NCBI GenBank assembly: GCA_027493625.1
Contig: JAOSKM010000001.1
Location: 649,489-713,488 of the forward strand
Direction: 5' to 3'
Source: Planctomycetota bacterium
GTDB taxonomy: Bacteria; Planctomycetota; UBA8742; UBA2392
Length of the DNA: 64,000 nt
Positions within the stretch are counted from its first letter, which is position 1. Every line of letters begins with the position of its first letter. The translations under genes and the position numbers were made by a program. The notes under the pieces are model-generated. The model was not told where the DNA came from. It did not search any database and worked only from the letters and a program-made list of their open reading frames with translations. Positions 28,651-37,064 of this stretch are shown here, one piece after another.

Positions 28651-28776
28651 ATTCCTGAACCGACGCCCCTTGGACTGACACACCGGAATGATACTCTCTT
28701 CCCCCTTAGGAAATGACCGCCCCGGTAAACCACCGGGCTCGGCTGATCGTTTTGATACCGCAGAGGTTGCACGGAC

Positions 28777-31125
28777 ATGAAGCACTGCCTGCTGATCTGG
28801 ACACTGGCCCTCACGGCCGCGATTTCCCTGGCTGCCGGCGAGTACGCCGACGAAGTCAAAGACCTGGGCGATAAAAACAAGCGTTCCGCGGCGATTGAAT
28901 CCCTGGCCAAGGCCGGCACGGACGCATTCCAGGACCTGCTCGACGGCCTGAACGAAAACCCCGACGAAGAAGGCCTCGCCGCCGACGTAAAGGCCGAGCG
29001 CAGCGCCCGCCGCCTCGAGTGCGCGCGTCTGCTGGGCGGCCTGAACGACACCCGCGCCAGCGCCGACCTGGCCAGGCTGCTGGAAGCCCAGGCCGTGGAA
29101 AACCCGGCCTACCCGTGGCTCGGCGCCGCCTGCGCCAATGCGCTGGGCCGCCTTTGGGCCGAGAAGCCCGCCGGGGCCGACCGCAACGCCGTCGTCGGCA
29201 GCCTCAAGCTGTACGCGCTGGACGCCAAGCTTGACAACCGCCTGCGCTGGGGCGCCCTGCACGGCCTTGCCCACCTGAAGGCCGAGGCCGCCGGCGTTTC
29301 GCCCATGATGACGGATGCCTCGCTGGACCAGCTGTTGCGCTCGGCCGCCATGGAAGTGGTGGTGGCTTGCAAGCACGAGCCCTCGGCTGACGCCCTGCTT
29401 GACCTGTGGGAAACCCAGCGCCTCGGCGCCAAGGGCGAAGACGGCAAGCGCAGCGGCGCGGTTTCAAAAGACTACACCCGCCCGCTGGGCCTGCAGGCGC
29501 TGTTCGGCCTGGGCACCATGGGCGACAAGCGCGCCGTGGACGGGCTGGTGGACGTGTGCACGCTCAATGAATTCGCAGCCTACGCCGCCCTGCGCGACGA
29601 AGCCGTGCGCCTGATGAAGTCCGACGCGCTGGTGGCCGAGGCGCTGGGCGTGCTGGTGGCGACCTTCAAGGATGTCGACAAGCCGACCTCCCGCGGTCGC
29701 GCGGCCCAGACGCTGGGCGAATTCGGCGCCCGGGGCGTGACGGCTTTCCTGGCCGTGGCCGACGACGAGGCCCCCAAACCCAAGGAAGGCGAGCCCGAGG
29801 ACAAGTACGCCGCCGACCACTACGCCAAGGAAGTGGACGCGCACCTGACCTCGCTGCGCAGCGACGACGCGCTGAAGGCGTTCGTGGAGGCATACGGCAA
29901 CCTGCCCGCGGAGTCGAAGTCCCTGCGGCAGAAGATCATCGACCACCTGCTGAACAACCGCAACTCGCTGAAAGAAGCCAGCCTGGCGCTGTTCCGCACC
30001 GCGGCCGACGACGACAGCATCGAGGCTCCCAAGCGCGCGCAGGCCGTCAACGCCTGGGCCGAGGCCAAGGGCAAGGAATCGTTCGACGACCTGGCCCGCT
30101 GGGCGAAGAGCGCCGACGGCGTGCTCCGCGCCCAGGCCGTGCAGAACCTCGGTCGCAGCTACATCCCGCTGGCCAAGTCGCTGCCGCTGCTGAAGGAGGC
30201 GCTGGCCGACAAGGGCGCCGACTACGCCAAGGCGCGCGAGAACGCGATCCAGGGCCTGCAGCGCAGCGACGACAAGGAGCTGCTGCCGCTGTTCATCGAC
30301 TCGCTGGACCCGGAGAAAGAGGCCAGCGGCGAGGTGCGCAACACCGCGCTGAAGTCGATCGATGTCTACCGCCGCAACGCCCGCGTCGACGACGAGCAGG
30401 TGTTCACCGCCGTGAAGGGCCGCGTCACCGACCCCGACGAAAACGTGCGCGCCAGCGCCGTGCGCATCGCCTCGACCATGGCGCAGCGCATGGGCAACCG
30501 CACCGAGGGCGTCGAGATCATCGAGAAGGCGCTGGCGGATGCCGGCAAGGAAGTGCGCCTGCAGGCTTACGGGCAGGTGGTGCTGGTGGCGAGCGAGATC
30601 AAGGTCGACAAGGTGATCGGCGCGGCGCTGCTGGAAGAGACCCCCGACCTGAAGGGTAACGCCGTGCAGGCGTTGTCCGGCCTGTCCGCCTTCGGCGACA
30701 ACACCGAGCAGCAGCAGCGCCTGGTTGACCTGGCGCTGGGCGTGATCGATGACCGCGTGCGCGAGAACGCCGCCAAGGACCTGCTGGGCAAGCTGGGCCA
30801 GGGCGCGCTGTTCAACTACACCTCGGACAAGCTGCGCGCCCGCATCGAGGCGCTGACCGGCACGGAACGCAAGGAGTACGCCAAGGTGCCGGTGCTGGTG
30901 CGCACGCTGGTCGCGATCCACGACGACACCTACTTCGGCAACGTGCAGACGCTGGCCGAGGTGCCCAACGTCGAGCTGCGCCGCGCCTGCATCGAGTACA
31001 TCAAGGCGTTCGGCACCAAGAACGACCTGCCGTTCCTGCGCACGCTGAAGGACCGCACCGACGCCGCGGCCCAGAGCGTGCGGGCCGAAATCGAGGCGGC
31101 CATCACCACCCTCGAGAACAGGTAA
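28777..31125 (+). CDS. Secreted HEAT-repeat protein
   Basis: A 782-residue protein with a Sec signal (MKHCLLIWTLALTAAISLAA) and then HEAT/armadillo-like helical pairs almost to the end (RRLECARLLGGLNDTRASAD, LRAQAVQNLGRSYIPLAKSL, VRASAVRIASTMAQRMGN, LRRACIEYIKAFGTKNDLP). No catalytic motif is evident; a protein-binding scaffold in the periplasm or envelope is likely. It heads a run of seven co-directional genes: beta-propeller, MoxR, membrane HEAT, DUF58 and two VWA proteins. Confidence 0.88.
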   Translation: MKHCLLIWTLALTAAISLAAGEYADEVKDLGDKNKRSAAIESLAKAGTDAFQDLLDGLNENPDEEGLAADVKAERSARRLECARLLGGLNDTRASADLARLLEAQAVENPAYPWLGAACANALGRLWAEKPAGADRNAVVGSLKLYALDAKLDNRLRWGALHGLAHLKAEAAGVSPMMTDASLDQLLRSAAMEVVVACKHEPSADALLDLWETQRLGAKGEDGKRSGAVSKDYTRPLGLQALFGLGTMGDKRAVDGLVDVCTLNEFAAYAALRDEAVRLMKSDALVAEALGVLVATFKDVDKPTSRGRAAQTLGEFGARGVTAFLAVADDEAPKPKEGEPEDKYAADHYAKEVDAHLTSLRSDDALKAFVEAYGNLPAESKSLRQKIIDHLLNNRNSLKEASLALFRTAADDDSIEAPKRAQAVNAWAEAKGKESFDDLARWAKSADGVLRAQAVQNLGRSYIPLAKSLPLLKEALADKGADYAKARENAIQGLQRSDDKELLPLFIDSLDPEKEASGEVRNTALKSIDVYRRNARVDDEQVFTAVKGRVTDPDENVRASAVRIASTMAQRMGNRTEGVEIIEKALADAGKEVRLQAYGQVVLVASEIKVDKVIGAALLEETPDLKGNAVQALSGLSAFGDNTEQQQRLVDLALGVIDDRVRENAAKDLLGKLGQGALFNYTSDKLRARIEALTGTERKEYAKVPVLVRTLVAIHDDTYFGNVQTLAEVPNVELRRACIEYIKAFGTKNDLPFLRTLKDRTDAAAQSVRAEIEAAITTLENR

Positions 31126-31181
31126 GTGCCGGATTTAACGACCCTTGCGCAGGGTCCGTGCGTAAAAATGGTGCAGCCCCG

Positions 31182-33755
31182 ATGAGCAGGAGGCAGACCT
31201 TGCGAACCCGAACCCTGTTCCTGCTTCTCGCAGGCTTCGGAATTTTCGCGGCCCTCAGCCGGCCGGCAGCGCCGGTAATTGCCCAGGACGAGGGCGGCCT
31301 GATCGAGAACCCGGACCTCTACCTGCCCGCCGGGCGGGTCGAAGACGGCGTGATGTACAAGATCCGCGAGGCGCGCCAGCGCGAGCTGGAGGCCCTGCAG
31401 CTCACCCGTGACGGGAAGGAAAAGGAAGCCTTCGAGAAGTGGCGCGACGCCTTCGGACGCTACCACCACCTGCGCGAAGAGTACCTGAAGGACGACCTGC
31501 CGCCCAACGCGGAGCTGCTGGTGCGCGCCGAGGTCGGCTTTGACGACCTGCCCAAGGAAAAGCGCAACGAGCTGGCGGTCTACACCGAGACCTGGATCCC
31601 GCTGGGCGATTACATCAACTCGCGCTTCCGCATCACGGACTGGCCGGCCGCGCTGAAAAGCCGGCTCGAGCTGCAGCAGTCCGCCAAGGGCGCCGAGATG
31701 CTGACCAGGGCGGTGCAGAACGACGACGCCTTCCTGCTGCGGCGCTGCGCGCGCTTCTACCAGTTCAGCGAGGCCGGTCGCACCGCATTGCGGCTGCTGG
31801 CCGAGCAGGCGCTGGAGAGCGGCGACGCGGTGTCGGCCGTGCGCTGGCTCGAGGAATACCAGTTCAGCTGGGCCGAGGCGTTCGACCGCGACGCGGCCAT
31901 GCAGGTGCAGTTCGTGCGGGCCTGCCGCGACGCCGGCATGAACTACCGGCTGGGCAAGATGCTGCGCAGGCTGGAGCGCACGGGCTTCAGCGCCGAGGTG
32001 GATGTGGGGGGCAGGAAGCTCAAGAGCCTCGACTACATCCGCGCAATGACGCAGGAGCAGCCGCCGAACCAGCGCCCTGAGCTGGCGCAGGCCGGCTGGC
32101 GCACGCTGCATGGCGACGGCTCGCGGAACGCCGTGGCGCCGCCCCTGGCCGGGGTGACGGAGATGCTGGACCTGGGGCCGGAAGACGGCGTCAACGGCTT
32201 CATGCTGGTCGAAAAGGTTCCCGGCCTCGAGCGCCGCCAGGACGAATACAGCGGCGAAGAGCAGCCGGCCCTGCCGGTGGTGTTCCCCACGGCGCACGAC
32301 AGCGGCTTCTTCGTGCACCGCGTGCCCGGCAAGGAAGACGAGCCCGAGCGGCTGATGTGGTTCCGTCACGGTCGTGAATCCAACCCGATGCCGCTGGAAG
32401 TGCCCAAGAGCCTGCGTTACACCGTGCGTCCGCAGCAGCGGGACCGCTGGGGTTGGGGACGCGGCGGACAGATGCGCTCGCGTTATCGCGTGCTGGCATC
32501 GAGCATCGGGCGCCTGCGCTGGGAACTGGACAACCGCGAAAGCGACGTGCTGTTCGCGGTCATGGGCACCGGCAGCCCCAGCCGCGAGAAGACCGGGGAC
32601 CCGACCGGCAACCAGATCCAGGCCTTTGACCTCGGGCGCGACGCCGCCCTGCGCGTGACGCTGCCCAACCGCAAGGTCGAAGAGAAGGGCGGCGACTGGG
32701 AGTTCCTGAAGGACACGGTGTTCTGCGGCGCGCCGCTGATCCGCAACAACAAGCTGTACATCGCCGGCGCCTACACCGCCAAGGACAGCTATGAGGTGTG
32801 GATGTGCTGCTTTGACGTCACGCCCAAGGGCGACCCCAGCAAGGGCGAAGGCAAGCTGGTGTGGCGTACGCAGCTGTGCGCCAGGAAGCTCACCAGCCAG
32901 CTCTACGGCTGGGGCGGCAGTGAGCCCGTCACGCTGCCCGAAATCAGCAGCGTCTCCGAGCAGGGTGGCCTGCTGTACTGCACCAGCCACGCCGGCGCGA
33001 TCGGCGCCGTGGACCGCGCCACCGGCGAACTTTGCTGGGTCGCGCGCTACGGGCGCGATCGCGGCGTCTATCTGGAGGGCTGGTTCAACAACGCGCCGCT
33101 GGCCGCGGGCGGCTTCGTGGTGACCGCGCCCTACGACCACCGGCTGGCCCTGGTGCTCGACGCCATCACCGGCAGCCACCTGATGGAGTACCCCAAGCGC
33201 GCCCGGGGCGCCGTCGGCGAGCAGGAGCACGTGCTGGGCGTGATCGACAACCGCATGATCATCCAGGGGCGCTCGCGGCTGTTCTCGGTAGGTCTGACCG
33301 AGTTCCGCGCCGGCGGAACCCGCGAGGCCGACTGGGGCAGCCAGCACTTCCAGGCCGAGTATGCCACGGGCGACAAGCCCCAGGGCCGCGGGCTGATCGC
33401 CGGCGACCGCGTACTGGTGCCGTTCACGCAGGCCTCGGCGCCCTATGTGGCGGTGTATGACGTGAACTCGGGCAAGCTGCTGACCCGCATGAAGCTGGAC
33501 GGCATGAAGTCCAGCGCGCTGCCCACGACACTGACGGTGATCTGCCGCGGCGAATCGTACAAGGACGCCGACGGCCTGACCCGCTATCATCCCTGCACGC
33601 TGACGGACCCGAAGACGGGCAACGTCTACAATGTCGAGCACCTGAAGAACGGCGAGACTTTCACCTTCCCGTCAGGCGAGAGCTCGACCGTAAAGAAGGA
33701 AACTTTCCTGGTCGTCGCGTCGGCCCAGTGGGTCTACGTGTTCAAGGCTGAGTAG
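31182..33755 (+). CDS. Secreted PQQ-like beta-propeller protein
   Basis: An 857-residue exported protein; the N-terminus [20 protein letters not shown] carries a signal peptide with a twin-arginine-like stretch but no RRxFLK consensus. Helical first 300 residues ([43 protein letters not shown]-like) are followed by a beta-propeller resembling PQQ repeats: [55 protein letters not shown]. Pattern matches the BamB/quinoprotein-like repeats where each blade ends with 'vyalda.tGkllW'. Cofactor use is doubtful. Followed 22 nt later by MoxR. The upstream GTG, eight codons before, is a less likely start because GGTGCAG lies between the two. Confidence 0.75.
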   Translation: MSRRQTLRTRTLFLLLAGFGIFAALSRPAAPVIAQDEGGLIENPDLYLPAGRVEDGVMYKIREARQRELEALQLTRDGKEKEAFEKWRDAFGRYHHLREEYLKDDLPPNAELLVRAEVGFDDLPKEKRNELAVYTETWIPLGDYINSRFRITDWPAALKSRLELQQSAKGAEMLTRAVQNDDAFLLRRCARFYQFSEAGRTALRLLAEQALESGDAVSAVRWLEEYQFSWAEAFDRDAAMQVQFVRACRDAGMNYRLGKMLRRLERTGFSAEVDVGGRKLKSLDYIRAMTQEQPPNQRPELAQAGWRTLHGDGSRNAVAPPLAGVTEMLDLGPEDGVNGFMLVEKVPGLERRQDEYSGEEQPALPVVFPTAHDSGFFVHRVPGKEDEPERLMWFRHGRESNPMPLEVPKSLRYTVRPQQRDRWGWGRGGQMRSRYRVLASSIGRLRWELDNRESDVLFAVMGTGSPSREKTGDPTGNQIQAFDLGRDAALRVTLPNRKVEEKGGDWEFLKDTVFCGAPLIRNNKLYIAGAYTAKDSYEVWMCCFDVTPKGDPSKGEGKLVWRTQLCARKLTSQLYGWGGSEPVTLPEISSVSEQGGLLYCTSHAGAIGAVDRATGELCWVARYGRDRGVYLEGWFNNAPLAAGGFVVTAPYDHRLALVLDAITGSHLMEYPKRARGAVGEQEHVLGVIDNRMIIQGRSRLFSVGLTEFRAGGTREADWGSQHFQAEYATGDKPQGRGLIAGDRVLVPFTQASAPYVAVYDVNSGKLLTRMKLDGMKSSALPTTLTVICRGESYKDADGLTRYHPCTLTDPKTGNVYNVEHLKNGETFTFPSGESSTVKKETFLVVASAQWVYVFKAE

Positions 33756-33777
33756 AGACGTATCCAAAGAGGGCCAC

Positions 33778-34833
33778 ATGGCAGAGCAACAGCAACTGGA
33801 AGGCGAAGACCTGAAGGCAGTGCAGGAACTTCGCGACGCGCACGACCGCATCGTCAAACAGCTCCACAACGTGGTGGTGGGCCAGGAAGAGGTCATCGAG
33901 CAGACCCTGATTGCCATCTTCGCCCGCGGCCACGCGCTGCTGGTAGGCGTGCCCGGGTTGGCGAAGACGTTGCTGATCCGCACGCTGGCCGACACCATGT
34001 CGCTGAAATTCAGCCGCATCCAGTTCACGCCCGACCTGATGCCCAGCGACATCACCGGCACCGAGGTGCTGCAGGAAGACAAGGCCACCGGCGCCCGCGA
34101 GTTCAAGTTCCTGCCCGGCCCGATCTTCGCCAACATCATCCTGGCCGACGAAATCAACCGCACGCCGCCCAAGACACAGGCCGCGCTGCTTGAGGCCATG
34201 CAGGAGCACCAGGTAACCGCCGGCGGCCGCCGCCACAAGCTGGAGCAGCCGTTCTTCGTGCTGGCGACCCAGAACCCGATCGAGCAGGAAGGCACCTACC
34301 CGCTGCCCGAGGCGCAGCAGGACCGCTTCATGTTCAACATCAACGTGGACTACCCCACGGAAGATGAAGAGATGCAGATCATGAAGATGACCACGGCGAC
34401 ATACGCGGGCAAGGTCGACCACGTGCTGGACGGCGCCAAGATCATGCGCCTGCAGGAGCTGGTCCGCAAAGTGCCCATCAGCGAGCACGTGATCAAGTAC
34501 GCCATGCAGTTCGCGCGCCTCACCCGCCTCAACAACCCGCAGACGCCCGACGAGATCAAGCGCCTGCTGGCATGGGGCGCCGGCCCGCGCGCTTCCCAGT
34601 ACCTGATTCTCGGCGCCAAGGCGCGCGCCGTGCTGAACGGCCGTTACTACGTCAGCGGCGACGACATCCGCGCCGTGGTGCACCCGGTGCTGCGCCACCG
34701 CATCATCCCCAACTTCAGCGCGGAGGCCGAGGGCATCACCAGCGACGTGATCATCGACAAGCTGATCCAGATGATCCCGCGCGCCGAGGCCGAAAGCCTG
34801 ACCGACGCCAGGCTGCCCGACGTGACCCGCTAG
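33778..34833 (+). CDS. MoxR-family AAA+ ATPase (copy 2)
   Basis: 351 residues. Walker A GVPGLAKT at residues 57-64, then [19 protein letters not shown], Walker [21 protein letters not shown], and [20 protein letters not shown]. MoxR ATPases are thought to remodel or load VWA partners; the DUF58 and VWA genes that follow fit this. It is a clear paralogue of the copy at 3.3 kb but with a different C-terminal tail (RLPDVTR). GAGGGCCAC precedes the ATG as ribosome site. Confidence 0.95.
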   Translation: MAEQQQLEGEDLKAVQELRDAHDRIVKQLHNVVVGQEEVIEQTLIAIFARGHALLVGVPGLAKTLLIRTLADTMSLKFSRIQFTPDLMPSDITGTEVLQEDKATGAREFKFLPGPIFANIILADEINRTPPKTQAALLEAMQEHQVTAGGRRHKLEQPFFVLATQNPIEQEGTYPLPEAQQDRFMFNINVDYPTEDEEMQIMKMTTATYAGKVDHVLDGAKIMRLQELVRKVPISEHVIKYAMQFARLTRLNNPQTPDEIKRLLAWGAGPRASQYLILGAKARAVLNGRYYVSGDDIRAVVHPVLRHRIIPNFSAEAEGITSDVIIDKLIQMIPRAEAESLTDARLPDVTR

Positions 34834-34882
34834 ACCGGACGACACACAGATCAAAGCCCAGCCCGCAAGGGCTGGGGTGCCA

Positions 34883-35995
34883 ATGAGCGAGACTGAAACA
34901 GACAAGCAGAAGGAGAAGGACGAAGCTCTCCAGGCTCGTAAAGAGGAGCTGGAAGAAGAGCTCGAGCGTTACGCCCAGGCCGGCGCGTTCAGCCCGGGCC
35001 TGATCAAGTTCACCCGCTGGCTCAGCCGGCTGCTGTACCTGGGCATGGCCATCGCCTTCATGGCAATGCTGTTCAGCGGCTGGGGCAAGGTCAGCGAAGA
35101 GAAGTACCAGGAGGCGGTGCAGCGGGCGATTGACATCAAGAAGACCGCCGACGAAGCCAGGGACAAGCTGGCCGAGGCAGAAGGCGCCAGGCTGGTGGCG
35201 GAAACGCGCGCCAGGCTGCTGCAGAACGAGCTGGACGCGCTGAAGACGGGCCCCGCGGTAGCGGACCGGGCGCAAGAGAAGGCCCGCAACCTGGTGTGGC
35301 GCGCCTGGGGCGAGCAGGCGGCCGCCGAGCTGTGGCGCGAAAAGCTGGGCCATGGTGGGGGAGAAAGCCAGTTCCCCGACCCGGCCCTGGCGGCGAAGCA
35401 GGCCGTGGAGCAGCTGGCAGGGTCGTCGGCGGGAGCGCGGCTCTCGCTGCTGAAGGAGATGGTGGATTTCGGCGAGACGCTGGTGACGTCTGCCGCGCTG
35501 GAGAAAGTGAAAGCGTCGCAGCCGGACGTGCGTGCTATCGCGGCGCTGCTCTTGGGTCGCCTGCGCACGGAGGAGTGCAAGCTGGCGCTGAAGGGCGCCA
35601 TCGAGCACGAGCAGGACGGGAGCGCAAGGCGCGAGCTGCTGTTCAGCTTCGGCCTGGCCTGGCCCGGCGAGCTGGAGAACGAGTACGAGGCGGAGGCGTG
35701 GGCCGGTTTCGCGGCGATCGAGTACAAGCAGGTTTCCAGGCTGGCGGACGCGTACAAGCAAGCGCCTGAGGACAAGAGGCTGGAGTTGCTGGCGCTGCTG
35801 GCGGAGGCGGATCGAGGCGGGTCGCTGGAGTTGTTCGCGCAGGTCACAACCTCAGAGCGCGCGCTGCCGGAGAAGATCGTCGCGGTGCGCTGGCTGGGCA
35901 GGCAGGAAAGTGAACGAGCAAAAAGCCTGCTGCAGTCATTGAGTGAAGGCGAAGGAGCACTGGCACAGGAAGCAAAGAAGGCACTTAAAGAGTAG
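34883..35995 (+). CDS. Membrane-anchored helical (HEAT-like) protein
   Basis: A 370-residue protein. It starts with a charged coiled coil (KQKEKDEALQARKEELEEEL), then one membrane helix (LYLGMAIAFMAMLFSGW), a second coiled coil (RAIDIKKTADEARDKLAEAE) and HEAT-like helical pairs to the end (VRAIAALLLGRLRTEECKL; VAVRWLGRQESERAKSLLQS). No enzyme motif. Its place between MoxR and DUF58 suggests that it is a structural component of the same complex. I chose the ATG giving MSETETDK, preceded by GGGCTGGGG, over a GTG two codons upstream. Confidence 0.75.
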   Translation: MSETETDKQKEKDEALQARKEELEEELERYAQAGAFSPGLIKFTRWLSRLLYLGMAIAFMAMLFSGWGKVSEEKYQEAVQRAIDIKKTADEARDKLAEAEGARLVAETRARLLQNELDALKTGPAVADRAQEKARNLVWRAWGEQAAAELWREKLGHGGGESQFPDPALAAKQAVEQLAGSSAGARLSLLKEMVDFGETLVTSAALEKVKASQPDVRAIAALLLGRLRTEECKLALKGAIEHEQDGSARRELLFSFGLAWPGELENEYEAEAWAGFAAIEYKQVSRLADAYKQAPEDKRLELLALLAEADRGGSLELFAQVTTSERALPEKIVAVRWLGRQESERAKSLLQSLSEGEGALAQEAKKALKE

Positions 35996-36007
35996 GGGAG
36001 GTGGTTT

Positions 36008-36043
36008 CCCTGAAACCTGACCCCTGAAACCTGAAACCTGAAT
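36008..36043. repeat. Heptanucleotide array E (AAACCTG), right arm only
   Basis: Five CCTGAAA/CCTGACC-type 7-nt units ending three nt before the DUF58 ATG. No complementary left arm is present, which differs from sites C, D and F with the same unit. The array occupies the position where a Shine-Dalgarno would be. Confidence 0.85.
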
Positions 36044-36045
36044 CC

Positions 36046-36948
36046 ATGGCTGAGCCGTACCAGAAATATCTCGACCCGCAGGTGCTGAACAACATCCGGC
36101 ACCTGGAAGTCACCGCCCGCAACGTGGTGGAGGGCTTCATTTCGGGCATGCACCGTTCGCCGTACCGGGGCTTCAGCGTCGAGTTCGCGCAGCACCGCGA
36201 ATACGTGCCCGGCGACGACCTGCGCTTTTTGGACTGGAAGGCCTACGCCAAGTCCGACAAGTACTACATCAAGGAATATGAGGAAGAGACCAACTTCCGC
36301 GCCGTGATCGTGCTCGATGCCAGCGAATCCATGCGCTACCAGAGCGGCGAAAACCCCTCCAAGATGGAGTACGGCAAGTACATGGCCGCCAGCCTGGCCT
36401 ACCTGATCCAGAAACAGTCCGACGCCGCGGGCCTCGCCCTGTTCGACGAGAAATTGTTCGACTGGGTGCCGCCCGCCAACAGCCAGGTCACCCTGATGCG
36501 CATGCTCGCCACCATGCACGAGCGCGCGCCGCAGAAGAAAACCAACATCGGCGAAGTGCTGACCGACGTGGCCCAGCGCACCGGCCGGCGCGGCATGGTG
36601 ATGGTGATCAGCGACCTGTTCGACGACCTGAAGCATTTGAAGAAGGGCCTCGAGCACCTGGCGGCGCGCAAGCACGACGTGATCGTGTTCAACGTGATGG
36701 ACCCCATGGAGCGCGAGTTCACCTTCGACCGCTTGACGCAGTTCCTGGGCATGGAAGGCTACCCGGACCTGCTGGTGGACCCGCGCAGCCTGCGCAAGGC
36801 CTACCTGGAAGAAGTGAACCACTTCACCGCCGAGGTGCGCCGCGTATGCCTGCGCGCCAAGGCGGATTTCCAGTTGATGGACACCAGCATGCCGCTGGGC
36901 GTGGCCCTGCAGGCCTACCTGGCAAGAAGGACCGGAACTCGGGCGTAG
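36046..36948 (+). CDS. DUF58-domain protein
   Basis: A 300-residue protein of the DUF58 family, which nearly always accompanies MoxR. It has the family signature GFSVEFAQHREYVPGDDLRF followed by LDWKAYAKSDKYYIKEYEE, and then a VWA-like core (VIVLDASESMRYQ with a DxSxS-type MIDAS; MVMVISDLFDDLKHL). Soluble, presumably on the cytoplasmic face of the membrane. The order here (MoxR, membrane HEAT, DUF58, VWA, VWA) is that of the batA-type loci. The 5' spacer is a repeat array. Confidence 0.93.
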   Translation: MAEPYQKYLDPQVLNNIRHLEVTARNVVEGFISGMHRSPYRGFSVEFAQHREYVPGDDLRFLDWKAYAKSDKYYIKEYEEETNFRAVIVLDASESMRYQSGENPSKMEYGKYMAASLAYLIQKQSDAAGLALFDEKLFDWVPPANSQVTLMRMLATMHERAPQKKTNIGEVLTDVAQRTGRRGMVMVISDLFDDLKHLKKGLEHLAARKHDVIVFNVMDPMEREFTFDRLTQFLGMEGYPDLLVDPRSLRKAYLEEVNHFTAEVRRVCLRAKADFQLMDTSMPLGVALQAYLARRTGTRA

Positions 36949-36954
36949 GCAACT

Positions 36955-37040
36955 ACAATGACCAATAGCCAATTACCAATGACCAATTCGACTGCGCCTA
37001 CACCGCGCATTGGTCATTGGTCATTGGTAATTGGTCATTG
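36955..37040. repeat. Heptanucleotide inverted array G (TTGGTCA / TGACCAA)
   Basis: Left arm 36955-36988 reads ACAATGACCAATAGCCAATT then more of the same; right arm 37008-37040 is ATTGGTCATTGGTCATTGGT and onward. They are near-perfect reverse complements around a 19-nt loop. It is the AT-rich version of the arrays and lies between DUF58 and the first VWA gene. The unit TTGGTCA is, to my recollection, a named cyanobacterial heptamer (STRR class). Confidence 0.92.
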
Positions 37041-37064
37041 CAGTTCCGCCGGGAGGGCTTCCTG

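Noticed and set aside
29464..30921. 485-codon minus-strand frame
   Set aside because: Antisense to the HEAT gene; no start signal and biased composition.
30930..33641. 903-codon open frame on the minus strand
   Set aside because: It is antisense to the propeller protein gene, which has a signal peptide and coherent repeats; the antisense translation is low complexity.
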